From Bugula neritina (Eukaryota > Bryozoa > Gymnolaemata > Cheilostomatida > Bugulidae): 64,000 nucleotides of DNA. The translations under genes and the position numbers were made by a program. The notes under the pieces are model-generated. The model had not been told where the DNA came from. It worked only from the letters and a program-made list of their open reading frames with translations, and made no database searches. How positions within the stretch are numbered: the first letter of the stretch is position 1; every line of letters begins with the position of its first letter. Positions 33,232-56,260 of the stretch are shown here, one piece after another. The DNA is taken from assembly GCA_964035545.1 (NCBI GenBank), contig OZ037770.1:3267662-3331661 (forward strand). Direction: 5' to 3'.

Positions 33232-35633
33232 CTAAACTTTCCGGACACCTGTTGCTCTATGATCCTTTCCTGAGAAATCAACCCAAATAGAATCTTTCTT
33301 TGCGTCAACCAGTTGATCGCCCTTCAAGATGATGACGTTGTGATTTTGCTTTTTGGAGATAGAGTCAGTTATGACCTTCCCATTAGACCGCATCACCGAG
33401 ATGTACACAATTCTCTTTCTAGACGGGCCGATGTAGAACTTCAGATGCATTTTGGGAACTAATTTGCAATATCCTGCTTCTATTTTATTCCAGTCCCACG
33501 CCAGCTCAGCGTCAGAACTTACACTTGTTCCTCCTGAAAGAAAGAGTTGTAAGGAACTGCATTTCCTCTGTATATTTGGAAGCAGTTGCAGTGATGGAGA
33601 AATTTACAAAAAAAATAGTCATATTTTGCAAGAGCTTAACGTTCTACTTCAAATCAAAAATTGTAGGTAAATAGCAACTTGCTCTAAAGTTGTTTTCTGT
33701 TGCTCTAAAAACTCATATAGTTGTTTATTGCTACTATAATCAACATTTAGTTTCATTTTTACAAGCCCACTGCAAAACATTGAATTTTTGATGCATAGAA
33801 AGAACCACTTCAAATTATTTCAACAGCCTTCGATTTTATAGCTACCATAAATATAAAAGTTGCTTGAAGCATTGAAATTGAAAATCATCAGGGCCGCCAT
33901 GGGGTAGTGGTTATAGCGCTAGCGTAGCACACATGAGGTCAGTGATTTGAGTTCAAACACTCAGTGATGTTAGAAGGGGTACATTTAGTCAAAATTGCCA
34001 CGTCATAAAAAGTCTATAGCCTGCCTTAAAAGAATCCATCATTGGTTCTCACAGGAGTTGAAATTGAAAATCAAAGGAATTGGATGCTCTCTGAGCAGTC
34101 ACTAAAAAGAAAGAAATGCTATTGCCCTCTAATATCTTTAGCTTACCTTATTAAAAATGATATTAAATTGATTTAATACCAGTCACTCAAAAATTTCACT
34201 TGATCATCATTGCATTTCTTATGTTCATATCCAAAAAGATTTCCCAATGTTATTCTTCCTCATGCTCCCATGCAAATACTTTTATCATTCATGCTCCTAT
34301 AAGGTCTACTATACTGTTATTTTAGTATTGTCTATTATTTGGTCATATACTGTTAATATTGATTTTCTTACTTTGATTTCCCTCTCTGTATATACTTGCT
34401 ATTCAGTGTTATACGTTTTTTATGTACTCCCATACTCCTATTATTTGATCTGTTATTGTTATTATTAATTTTCTTCTGCAGCTATTAGTGCCTCTCCTAA
34501 TTTTATTACAGTACTTGTTCTCACACTGCATTATTAACTCTCGTATCCTATTCTCATGCTGCAGTATTTGAGTACACAACTCAAATGGCAATTAAGGTTG
34601 CTTGTGTATTTGCATTATATTTTATAAGTTAGTTTATAATTTAACAAGTCAAGAGGTGGCTATACATTTACGTTTTTCATTCAACACTTGAATTTAGCCG
34701 AGTTGATTACTTCACTGATCAGTTGCTTTGCATTGTAAAAGCTGCATTCATCAAATTTCTGTTTTATGATAACTTATTTATCTGATTTCAAGCTTATTGT
34801 CAAAAGAAAGGATGAATCCGTTTAGGTATCTGTAGTTGTTTATCACTTTTGACTAGGTTGCTACTCGTGAAATATATAGTCAAGTAACAGCTTCAAAAGT
34901 TATAGTTCTATCAGCTATATAAAAGTTATAGAGCCACACCGAGCGTAGTTTTGCAGATGAAAAGTTGCACCACAAGTAGAAAAAGTGTCCACTATACACG
35001 AACATCATGCCTTGAGATTGTTGAACGACAAGTACAAATGTTTTCTCTCGTCGATACTTAATTGGCTGACTTATTTAGCGAGCCCACTTTTCTTTAGTGC
35101 CACGAATTGCACGCTTTGAGAATGCTGAATAATTTAACATTCTCAACACGTGTAATTAGTGTACAGTGGACACTTTTTTCTACTTGCGGTGCAATTTTTT
35201 GTCTGAGGAAATGCGCCCATGCGGTGGCCCTACACTAAATGTCCTCACATATCAGTTTTACGCAATTCACTTGAAATGTATGATGTTGCATTTCCAGTGA
35301 GTCATGTATTCTATTATTAGACAGTGAGCTTTATCATCAATATTAAGTCAAAGGATTGCAGTAAAATTATAAAAGGTCCTTATGGCAGGTACGATCAACT
35401 TAAACTCGGTACCTAATCTTTCAGCCAATGTATAAGCAAGCCCTCGCACAAACAACATTTATATTACACACTCTGTTGCTGTTGATCAGAAAACTATGTG
35501 TCTGAAGCTCACCTGAAGTTGATGCGTTTCTCGTCAAATTAAAAGTTTTCAAATAGCTTCTTTCTATATCAACTTTGACGTAAATGTCTTTGTCAGTAGC
35601 GTTTGCAACGACAGTGGACGTGGTAATACCCAT
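33232..35633 (-). CDS. orphan 140-aa protein, N-myristoylation-type start (2 exons)
   Basis: Exon 1 is 35513-35633 and exon 2 is 33232-33533, joined through consensus GTGAGC and TTTCAG sites to 140 codons plus stop. I do not recognise the family. The protein starts MGITTST, which fits the N-myristoylation rule (Gly2, Ser6), and has no signal peptide or membrane segment, so a membrane-tethered cytosolic protein is inferred. Alternating hydrophobic/polar runs (YVKVDI, RIVYISV, NVIIL, SIWVDF) suggest a beta-sandwich; conserved points shared with the paralogue at 56993 are DWNKI, CKL, HLKF, KIVYISV-like, ITD, NVIIL, QLVDAKK and DF.G..H. The 2-kb intron contains a SINE and nested foldback elements. 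A TATA box lies 82 nt upstream of the ATG. Confidence 0.8.
33888..34057 (+). mobile_element. tRNA-derived SINE with 16-bp target duplication
   Basis: Flanked by the perfect direct repeat TTGAAATTGAAAATCA at 33872-33887 and 34058-34073. The head is tRNA-like (GGTAGTGGTTATAGCG, then GAGTTCAAACACTC as B-box); the body (GATGTTAG...TTAGTCAAAATTGC...GGTTCTCACAG) is shared with the copy at 53783-53982. Confidence 0.9.
34690..35425. mobile_element. diverged copy of the 38694-39140 MITE, interrupted
   Basis: The left part resembles 38740-38830 (GCCGAGTTGA, TTGCATTGTAAAAGC, CAAATTT/GAAATTT, TGTGATAACTTA-like) and the right part resembles 39065-39125 (TATAAAAGG..., then CTTAAACTCGGTAC). Between them lies an unrelated foldback element at 34931-35230. 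Terminal repeats are no longer clear, so the limits are approximate. Confidence 0.5.
34931..35230. mobile_element. 300-bp foldback MITE nested in an older element
   Basis: Imperfect inverted ends of about 70 bp: the left reads GAGCCACACCGAGCG ... TTGCACCACAAGTAGAAAAA, and the reverse complement of the right reads GGGCCACCGCATGGGCG ... TTGCACCGCAAGTAGAAAAA. It has no ORF. The target duplication is not clear. Confidence 0.7.
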
Positions 35634-35714
35634 AATGCAGAGAATCTATAGTTACACCTCTTAGCCGTAGAAATTGCCTATATGTAAGTTGCAAAGTGAA
35701 AGCATATGCACTTC

Positions 35715-35722
35715 TATTTATA
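35715..35722 (-). promoter_or_regulatory. TATA box of the orphan gene
   Basis: TATAAATA on the minus strand 82 nt upstream of the ATG. The paralogue at 56993 has the same TATAAATAG word. Confidence 0.6.
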
Positions 35723-35739
35723 CGCTATTGTTGTCTGTT

Positions 35740-36587
35740 AAAAATGCCTTTGTAGAAACTTAGCACGTGCATGAGCACGTGCAATGTAAAGATTTGCTCA
35801 TTATTCTTATTCAATAGTTTTAAATAGACTTTCTTTTATCCATGCCTCATAGATATTGTTATAACAATTGCAACTTGCGCTTACATGTTCACTTTTAAGT
35901 CTGCTCAGGCAGCATAGACTTATTTTGTCAGATTGAACTATAACTATATGAGAAATATGAATCTTATGATTCACACCCCCCCCCCACTTCCATATCAATT
36001 ATATTACTTTCATGATTATGTATAGTAATTAAGTAAAAGAAAGATGCCCTTCTCAAAAGTATGGATTGTTAACTTAGTTCGTGAACTGTAACCTATACTA
36101 TTAGATAAATTTATTCTAGGCTATCAAGCAGTGATGCTTATAATGCATCTCAATCAGTTTAACTGCTGTTATAAATTATATTCTCGAAGTGTACAGTTTG
36201 AAAACCAACAAAATCTAAATGACTTAATCTTTTGAATTATTCACTGATTTCAAATTTAAGTTAAAAGCAAGAAATAGCCACATCCCACGTTAAAGGTGTT
36301 CCTATGAAAAATATACTGTGAAAATCAACTGATCAGAAATTTAATTTAGTAATATAAATTAGAGTTTTCTTTGCAATTGAAATAAGAATAAGCTTTTAAA
36401 GTCAGTTTGATTTTTAAAGATGTTTTGGTTTGTGTAAAGAATTGTAGCAATTTTAGTACAATGTAAATACTTTTGAAGTATTGTACAACGCAAGATTGCA
36501 TGTAATAGTTTTTTTATTAGTTTTGTATATTTTTTTGAAAGTGTTTGTTATGTGTGCATGGGATTTTTTGTGTGTGCTTGTGTGCTC
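35740..36587. other. intergenic, nothing recognised
   Basis: AT-rich, apart from a short poly-C run near 35980. No gene is supported. Confidence 0.5.
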
Positions 36588-37233
<646 letters not shown>

Positions 37234-38086
37234 TCTCAAGACACTATAGATGTCTTATAGGTTCCACTAGTCTACTATAAGCAGGTACTCTTATTTAAAA
37301 AAAAGAAAGAACTCTTTAAATTAATTTAAACATTCACAACATGAAATTCAGGAGTCTAGAACTAATGCAATACTCAACCTCATGAACTCAAGTGAGTCTC
37401 TTCTCTATTTATTGCACGACAAAAAGCTTCCATACTTTTTTCCTCAATGCTTGATTACATGATTTAGTGCTTGACTGCACCAGCATAATTTATTGGTTTT
37501 TCCTAATTATGATTAATAGCTTGATCGAATTAGCTTGTATAGCCCCAATAGAAATGCATGGTTAATCAATGCATTCCGATGAATATCAACATGACAGCTA
37601 TAATCATGCTTAATTTAGACAATATATAGTAAATATTGCATGTCAAACACACATAGCAATATTAGCTCAGCATGAGCACAACAGCGATTGCTAATATTTC
37701 GCCTTCCTAAGTGTATGCGCTAATCTATAAAATATGACTGCACTGAAATTGAATAGCGTAGTACTAGTGCACTATTGATTTGGTCGTGTACTAATGTAGG
37801 TGAACTATCTGATGATATCTTAGCATGAACACTGCATGTGCTGTGGTGAAAGTACACTTTGAAGTGCTTGCATGTACTTTTGAAAGTGTGGAACAACTAA
37901 TAAACATAAGAAAAGAATAGATGTATATAATATGCTTCAATTATAATAATGCTCTATTGAAAGGAAATTGTGACGTACTGAATAAACCTAGTTTTACTAG
38001 GATAGGACTGCACTATAAATATATAATGAGTCATTAGCATGGAGTTACACCTGTAGTTGTTATATAATTAGTTACTGAGACAGAAC
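37234..38086. other. intergenic, nothing recognised
   Basis: AT-rich; no gene or mobile element supported. Confidence 0.5.
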
Positions 38087-38270
38087 TACACACACAAACA
38101 CACACAAAACGCACACTCAACACACACACGCACACACTCACACACACACACACACGCACACACGCGCACACGCACACACGCACACATGCACGCACGCACA
38201 CACGCACGCACTCACACACTCACACACACATACATGCACGCACAGGCAAACACACACAAGCACGCACATA
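38087..38270. repeat. CA microsatellite with GCAC variants
   Basis: Imperfect CA repeat with CACGCA and GCACGCAC variants. Confidence 0.93.
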
Positions 38271-38693
38271 TCATATGCACTACATCCACTACATCCGCTA
38301 CATACAAACTACATGCACTACATTTATTGAATTACTTTAAGAATGAGTGAATTAGCATTGTATTGCTTCATATGTAAACAATTATAGTTGGAAGTTAGTT
38401 AGAATTTGATTACTCTCTAACATTTAAGTTAAAGCTTTCATGAAGAATAATTTTACCACATAGTTTAAAAACTACTTTGCATAAATAAGCAATAAACATA
38501 GTAAAGACCTTCAAAAATACAAGTAATTTTATATTTTTGAGTAATTGTTTAGACTCGGTATTTTTAACAGAAGATCAGGTCAATGCAAGCTAGTGCATGT
38601 GTAATACACAACTAGTAAACAGCATGAGTGGCAGGAAAAACATGCAGTAAGTGCCATGTATGCTGGCAATAGATTTCAAACAGAAAAGTTTTA

Positions 38694-39140
38694 AGTTGCG
38701 TTTATACCTTCACAATTTTTGGTCAAAATTTCAATTTGGCCGGGTTGAAATTTCTCCGAGTTGCATTGCATTGTAAAAGCCACTCGTTGAAATTTTTGTA
38801 CTGTGATAACTTAATCGGCCAATTTTGGAATAGGAGTAATAACTCCTTGTAAACATCGTTATTTAGTTATTACTTTGGTGATTAGACAACGTACTTATAC
38901 GGTTATAATTATATAGCCTACGCCTTCTCAATTATCGCTTTTATGCTTTCCGCTTCACTAATTCACGACATTTACAAAGGGCATCAAATAGCTATTATGC
39001 GAGTCAAATTTCAATTTCAGAAAGTGAGCAACCGCATCAATATGATTTCAACGAGTTTAAGTTTGACTATAAAGGGGTACCCGGAAAAGCGTTATTAACC
39101 TAAACTCGGTACTTTTTTCAACAGAGGTATAAACGCAACT
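38694..39140. mobile_element. 447-bp MITE, PIF/Harbinger-like (TTA target duplication)
   Basis: Terminal inverted repeats AGTTGCGTTTATACC at the left and GGTATAAACGCAACT at the right, 15 bp perfect. TTA flanks both sides (38691-38693 and 39141-39143), the 3-bp duplication typical of PIF/Harbinger. There is no transposase ORF, so it is non-autonomous. The interior contains repeated GAAATTT/AATTTC words and is partly shared with 34690-35425. Confidence 0.8.
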
Positions 39141-39143
39141 TTA

Positions 39144-40237
39144 GATGGAACATAGACGTGTTTTCAGCAACTAATTATATAATCTCTAAATTACATTTCG
39201 TGGCGGCAAGAAATGCTCCGACATTAGTTATGTTGAGAAAAAGAAATCCAAACTAAGAGCCAACTTTCTAAAATTGCTACATGAGTTGTTATCAGAATTG
39301 GTAAAAATATGAAAACTATTTTCAAAGTGTATACATTCAAACCTGCATATAGAGTTGTCTTCTCTTAGCTACAACACTAAAAAGAAAACCATGCATTGTA
39401 ATGGGAGTTATCATCTCATATAATTTTAGAAAATAGAGATCGGAATTGAAAAGTGGTGAAAAGAAAAAGAGGTATACGAATTCAAAGAGTAGAATGTAAA
39501 TAAAAGTGAAAAAAGAAACTAAAAATAACAAATGTAAGAATAATAAAATATCTTTTAAGGCAATACTGTTAACATATTTTCAGCAGATATTAGAGTTATG
39601 ATGTGTTGGATTTTTAGACTTGCATTGCTTATAGATACTATTATAATACACATACCATACGTGGCACTAATTATACTAGTTTAGAGTTCTGATGGAATTA
39701 ACCACATATTTTTGGTTGTTGTTAAACATTTAGTGTAGCTTCCCCTCTCCCCTCACAGTCAAATATACAAAATGTTGTTTTTATTTTGCAAAACTGAATT
39801 ATTCTTAAAAATATTATAACATTTATGAAATGTTTTAAATTGAAGTTTTTAAAAAATTTGCTTGAGAACTGTATAAAAATATAATTAAGCTGATTTCCAA
39901 ACTTGCATATGCTCATGAATTCCAAGCCTTTAAAATTGGGAAAGCAACCCTTGGTAATTGTTAGGCAATGATGCAATAATGCATAATGAAAACATGATAT
40001 TGATAAACTGGATATTATAAATTATTTATCAGATGTCACCATTGAAAATGTTTATGAATAATAGTCGACAGCTGATTTTGGATTTAGATTAATAATATAA
40101 ATACAAAGCGGAACTAATTTATTTTGTAAAGTTATCTGCACTTTTCTGTTAATTATTGTTTCTCTTTGGTTATAAGATGCATATATAACTTACGTTATAT
40201 TGACAGAATCAATAAATAAGTTTTATATGAAAATATA

Positions 40238-40241
<4 letters not shown>
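39144..40241. other. intergenic, nothing recognised
   Basis: AT-rich DNA with two short minus-strand frames (39337-39531, 39722-39976) whose compositions are Phe/Ile/Leu-rich and look random. Confidence 0.5.

Positions 40242-40294
<53 letters not shown>
40242..40294. repeat. (TA)n microsatellite
   Basis: TA repeat running into the left arm of the 201-bp palindrome. Confidence 0.9.
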
Positions 40295-40299
<5 letters not shown>

Positions 40300-40491
40300 G
40301 TATACGAGAAACATTGTTATTTATTACTTTATTAGGTAAAGTAATTACACTGATATTTCGGGTACCACTGTACCCATCTTCAGAGTAGCAATGCTACTCT
40401 GAAGATGGGTACAGTGGTACCCGAAATATCAGTGTAATTACTTTACCTAATAAAGTAATAAATAACAATGTTTCTCGTATACCTATTTATA
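40291..40491. repeat. perfect 201-bp palindrome (foldback)
   Basis: Arms 40291-40390 and 40392-40491 are exact reverse complements over 100 bp, with a single central base at 40391. The arms contain a smaller foldback, CTGAAGA T GGGTAC AGTG GTACCC GAAA, similar in layout to motifs at the ends of Penelope-like elements. No ORF. TA repeats lie on both sides. It could extrude as a cruciform; an assembly artefact is possible. Confidence 0.97.
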
Positions 40492-40520
40492 ATCAAATTG
40501 CTAGCTCGTAAAGATATATT

Positions 40521-40652
<132 letters not shown>

Positions 40653-40777
40653 GTAATAAGCAATTAATTAGGTTATTATCGTTCTGCATTTGTGACCTAA
40701 GCATTTATACAACTGTCATTTTTATCATGAATGAATTAAGAAACTACTAAATAGTACTTTGGGTTTAACAAAAAATG

Positions 40778-40783
40778 TTTATT
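40778..40783 (-). terminator. candidate polyadenylation signal, transporter gene A
   Basis: AATAAA on the minus strand, 230 nt beyond the stop codon of the transporter at 41013-49185. Confidence 0.35.
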
Positions 40784-41012
40784 CCAAAATTAATTAACAA
40801 TTTAATTTATCAACAAAAATTATTCACTATGAAATGATAACAATTGTAATTCAACCATCATTATTGTGTTATGCGAAGTAGCAATAGTTTTACTATCAAA
40901 AGCTTGATCGATATTTTAAAAACGTCTTTTAAATTTCAGTAGGTGTTTTATAAACATAGATTTGCATGGGCTATAGGGTAACTCTTCTGAATGAAAGTAT
41001 CTCCCCCCTTCG

Positions 41013-51736
<10,724 letters not shown>

Positions 51737-51741
51737 AATTC

Positions 51742-51879
51742 TTTTCCTAGTGAATTGTTTGATCTGAAGCTGTGGGTCAACCAGCAACTTGCTTAGTTGG
51801 TCAAAACCAACAACTCCTTTCCTAGTGCATTGTTTGATCTGAAGCGGTGGGCCAACCAGCAACTTACTTGGTTGATCAA
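51742..51879. repeat. two 75-bp tandem units, coding-like on minus
   Basis: Units at 51742-51804 and 51816-51879 share CCTAGTG(A/C)ATTGTTTGATC, then GAAGC.GTGGG.CAACCAGC. On the minus strand an 87-codon frame (51620-51883) reads them as 25-residue repeats (QPSKLLVGPPLQIKQCTRK, QLSKLLVDPQLQIKQFTRK). I do not recognise the protein; it may be a fragment of a mobile element. Confidence 0.7.
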
Positions 51880-51916
51880 TCATTGCTTATATATCCTGGA
51901 AACTCAAAACCCTGAC

Positions 51917-52190
51917 TATAAAAGGCAGCACAGATGTAGCAACAATAGCGTTGGTCAGAGTTGGTAGGAAGAGTTAAGAAAGGTTAGCGTTGGTTAGCGG
52001 CTGGAGGAGTTGGCGATGTCAATAATCGGAGCAATCACAGTGTGTTGAGTTTTTGTGTGACATAACTTGGACTACATTTAGTTAATTAAATATAATTAAT
52101 TTCAGACTGAAGAGTTTTACTGTAAGTAACTTGATCTAATTTTTGTGACGTGTTAATTTTTTGTTATTATTTGTTTTGCTATTGAATAAA
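51917..52190 (+). promoter_or_regulatory. TATA-to-AATAAA block, LTR- or promoter-like
   Basis: TATAAAAG at 51917-51924 is followed by an unusually G-rich stretch (GTTGGTTAGCGGCTGGAGGAG region) and AATAAA at 52185-52190, the order seen in LTRs (promoter, R, polyA signal). I could not find matching ends, so a solo LTR is only a hypothesis. Confidence 0.3.
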
Positions 52191-52199
52191 TTGTACTTA

Positions 52200-53770
52200 A
52201 AAAAGCTATCACTGAGTTGAGAAATTTGTTTTGAAGTCACATAAATCACACTTGAAGGAATATTATTGAAATTGAGAATTTATTTGAGTTAAATAAGTTG
52301 TGTTTGAGGAAACTATCTTAAAATCATTTGATCTTTAAAGTTACACCAAATTTATGTTCAACAATTGCTTATCAACTTTGGTGCCAGTATATTATACACA
52401 GCAAGATTTTGAAGAATCACTAGATATATATATTTTTTTTGGGTTTGGTTATTATAATTTTATTGGTCTTATAATTTTTGTTTTTATATTATCAAATAGA
52501 TATTCTAAAATTTATATATATAAAATTCATAGATTCGCTCATTTCCAGAGAGGCAGGTCCTAAATTTGTCTCACGAAATTTATAACATGAGTGCTACCAT
52601 TACACAATACACATAGAACTACACATATTGTTTATACGTGAATAATAATATTGCCAAACCAAACCATAAATAAACATTTGTCGAGCGGAGATAACTCTTA
52701 ATTTTATTCTACATACAGTTGCTGGATTGCACACAATAATTTTAAAAGCAAAATTATCAAGTAACATCTATATAATATTAATAATTATCTTCCTTTGATA
52801 AATTCCAGCTAATCAATTATTAAGTGAAAATTTATTTTATTTTAGGAAATAAATCTAGAAAAATACACTTTAGTAAATAATTTAATATATATAAATTTGT
52901 AATTTTATTAAAATTCAATTTGTTTTCGTTCAACAGTAGGAAAGACTTTTGTGAAAAATTCGAATAAACCGAAGTATATTAATTTCGCTTGTTTAAAAGT
53001 TGTTGGTAATTATTATAGTATTTCCTTTTGTTACTGTTTAATATATACAGCAGAATAGTTATAGCAAAAAGATCATCCTGAAAATTTAAAGCTAATGATT
53101 TTTATAATACTGTAAAATTATCAAAAATGTCTTACAAAGACATTAAATTATGCTTATACATATATAATATTATGCAATAATTGTTAATTAAGTCATTTGC
53201 TTATCTGTAGATCAGATATTGATAAATAGCATGACATTTACTGAATGAAAGATATAGCAAAATTATGTAAAAAATTTCTCCCAGCAATCATTATATATTA
53301 TGCAATTTTGTTTGCAAGAATGAACATAGCATTATTTTTAATTATTTATTTAAAGTTTGTTAATATCCATTAGATCTAATAGGTTGGAAACATGATAAAA
53401 AAATCAAAAAGCATTACCTAAGTTTTTTCCAGCTTAAGCAGTAGCACATTTTATGCATTTGGTATTTTGATGTTTTTGATGATATCAGTAATAATAATAA
53501 AATAAATAATTACATAATAAAATATAATCAACATTGATTACCAAAAAAATATATATTGACACCATATTGTATTATATATAACAATAGCTCATACTCCAAC
53601 TCATATTATTGAGTAGCATATTGCATTACAATTGCAACTTCTGTTTACTGATAAATTAAAATTGCTGAAAATACATTTTTGTGTAGCCTACTATAAACTT
53701 AATTAATATAAGATGAAAAAGTTTATATAATGGGAAAAGTCTCATACAGCAAAATCAAAAGCATGCACTG
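52200..53770. other. intergenic, nothing recognised
   Basis: Very AT-rich, without supported genes. TATAWA words are low complexity. Confidence 0.5.
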
Positions 53771-53782
53771 CTACATGATTGA

Positions 53783-53982
53783 GCAGCAGGGAGCAGCCTT
53801 GGTCTAGGGATTAGAGCATTTGCCTAGCAAACACGAGGTCATGGGTTCAAGCCCAGACAAAGGCTATTGGTGATGTTAGCATTCAGTCATAATTGCTCCT
53901 GTGCTTTAGTTAAATAAGTCTTTAGCCCTCTTTAACAAAAGCCCTTTCCATCAGTGGGTTCTCACAGGGATGAGTGAGTATA
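53783..53982 (+). mobile_element. tRNA-derived SINE with 12-bp target duplication
   Basis: Flanked by CTACATGATTGA at 53771-53782 and 53983-53994. The tRNA-like head has GGTCTAGGGATTAGAGC and B-box GGGTTCAAGCCC; the body TGATGTTAGCATTCAGTCATAA ... GGGTTCTCACAGGG matches the copy at 33888-34057. Confidence 0.9.
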
Positions 53983-53994
53983 CTACATGATTGA

Positions 53995-55126
53995 TTGGTA
54001 ATGCAAAATTACACTACATTATAAAATGCCAATAAAAACTACGAAATGCTGTATTTAACTAACTTTGCTATGCACAGCAGCTGAAAACCAGTGTAACTAA
54101 TATGTATGAATCATAAGCTACATTAAACATTGTAAAACAGCTAATTTTAATACTTTGGTTTATCTGCTCTAGATTATGTTTCATTTACACTACCACATGT
54201 AAAGTTGTCTGTCCCAAACAGAAATTAATTAATATAAATCACTCGATTAAAAGTTATCTTCTCTTGTGTCTGCCGTTTGTGGAGACAACTCTGAAGTTAC
54301 TAAGTTGCATTGAGCTAAAACTGCTGTTGATGCGTAACAGCCAAGGTAAGGTATTTTGTATTACTTATATAACATCGCTGTGCTAAATTATTTTTATACA
54401 AACTGTTAGACAACTGCAAATAAGAATGACACAAAACTTTCATATAGAACCATATTCTATGCATTCATCGTCTGTGATTAGTCATCTTTATAGCTGAAAA
54501 TGTAAAAGAAGAGCAAAATAAATTATTTGTACGTGCTTAACAAAAACAAATCAATAATCTAGGTCAATAATATTTCTCAATCTTTGATTGTTTTTCTATC
54601 AAAAATTAAATGTAATTTAGAAATCAGATTATAACACTATATAATATAAAAATAGCTGACATTTCTTGGGATAACTCCTATCACAGAGTATGCTCTGTCA
54701 TGCATATGATTGTCATTTATAAGTCACTAAAGCACTATTGAGTATATAAATAGCTTCTATTATCAATAATGCACCTATCATTGGTGTACATATTTTGAAC
54801 AACAAAACCATAATTGTTCTCTTCGTTTCATCATCCTGCTAATGCGTGTATTTTTTCTGCATGATAGCAATTTACAATAGAGTTTTGTATATTTATTAAA
54901 TGCCTAAGCATTCCATCTTGACATAATATGTTGTTGGGTGCAGCTTTATTTAAGAAAGAAGTATTTTACAAAACATATTTACAAAGAAACTGCAGTATAT
55001 GCATGTTGTGTATTGTGACCCAGTGGATTAAACATGGATTTCACATGATATGTGAGCAACATCACAGGACTGACTTTCAAACTATTCATATAAACATGGC
55101 CGCTGAATGCTGGAAACCTCCAATAT
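53995..55126. other. intergenic, nothing recognised
   Basis: No gene, RNA or element supported. Confidence 0.5.
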
Positions 55127-55640
55127 GAATAACTGTGAACAAATGCAAGCAATCTCATGATATTAGTTATCATGTAAACAAACTATATTACTAAATATAA
55201 ATGAGAGGTCATTAGACAAACATAATACTTAGTTTGAACAAAACTTGCTTTAGTAGCTTTTTGCACTTTCAAAGTTCTAACTGTGCCATATAATGTTTTT
55301 GATGGAATGTTCAAAGTTTTTTGTATAGCGAGACTTTTCAATTCTATTTAGGAATATGGAATTAGATTTTGAATATTATAAGATAACATCTACTCCACAG
55401 GCCATCCTTTTAGTTTTTACAATACAAATAATTTGATAAAAAGATGAGTAATGAATAATTGTGAACAATTGCAAGCAATCTCATAATATTGGTTATCATG
55501 TAAACAAAATATATTACTCTGCTGTAAATTAGAGGTCATTGAACAAATACCTTTGGCTTTATTTAAACTTTAGAAGCTTCTCACACTTTCACAGTATAAA
55601 TGTACCAGCATGATGTTATGTTTTTGGATAGAGTTTCAAA
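55127..55640. repeat. two diverged ~200-bp direct repeats
   Basis: 55127-55320 and 55451-55640 share AATAA(C/T)TGTGAACAA.TGCAAGCAATCTCAT, GTTATCATGTAAACAAA, AGAGGTCATT and an ACTTTC.AAGT/CAGTAT...ATGTTTTTG end. No coding content. Confidence 0.7.
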
Positions 55641-55679
55641 ATTTTAAATTACATTATGGGTATCATATATAAGATCGAT

Positions 55680-55716
55680 ACCCCACCCCCACCCCCACCC
55701 ACTCCCCCACCCACTC
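55680..55716 (-). repeat. C-rich/G-rich tract, G-quadruplex-capable on minus strand
   Basis: CCCCACCCCCACCCCCACCC followed by more C runs; the minus strand has at least six runs of three or more G within 37 nt. It stands out in AT-rich surroundings. Confidence 0.8.
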
Positions 55717-56260
55717 ACCTCCTTAATAATGTATATATATTATTGTGTTATTAAACAATCGCTTAGATTAATTTATACTATATAAAATTAGTTGCTATAA
55801 ACGAAGCCGTTATAGTAAAGTGCATGAGTGCTACTGTTTAATAACATAAGCAATGCTATAATTAATAATAACATATTTTGCAAAATTGGTAGGAGAACTT
55901 ATAACAGTTATATATACAGTTATTGTTAACAACACAGCTTCTTTGTGGAAGGTTTTTAAAACTTATTTGTATATAGTCATTTTGTGAACATTACTTTATG
56001 TATATAGCACAATCTCACCAAAATAGTTTTTGCTATTTTCGAATCAATAATTTTTAAATATACAACTCTGCTTAATTTATAAAAGAAAAAGTTACTATCT
56101 CATTACGCCCGAGTTGAATTTCTTTTATAAAGAGTAGCCTTAAGGTTTGCTGTATAGAAGCATTGCATGTTACACTTAATTACTTACAATAAGAACATAT
56201 CAATAAAATGATAATATATATTGTTTTAGCATGGATGCCTGATGTTTTGTGATTTACTTA

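Noticed and set aside
33452-33670. Plus-strand 72-codon ORF
   Set aside because: Antisense shadow of orphan gene exon 2 and its intron.
40382-40430. Functional hammerhead ribozyme
   Set aside because: Core order fits but an extra T breaks the usual 10.1-11.1 pair and stem III is not clear; kept only as a motif resemblance.
52354-52563. 69-codon ORF
   Set aside because: Composition is random AT-rich, with no motif, paralogue or splice context.
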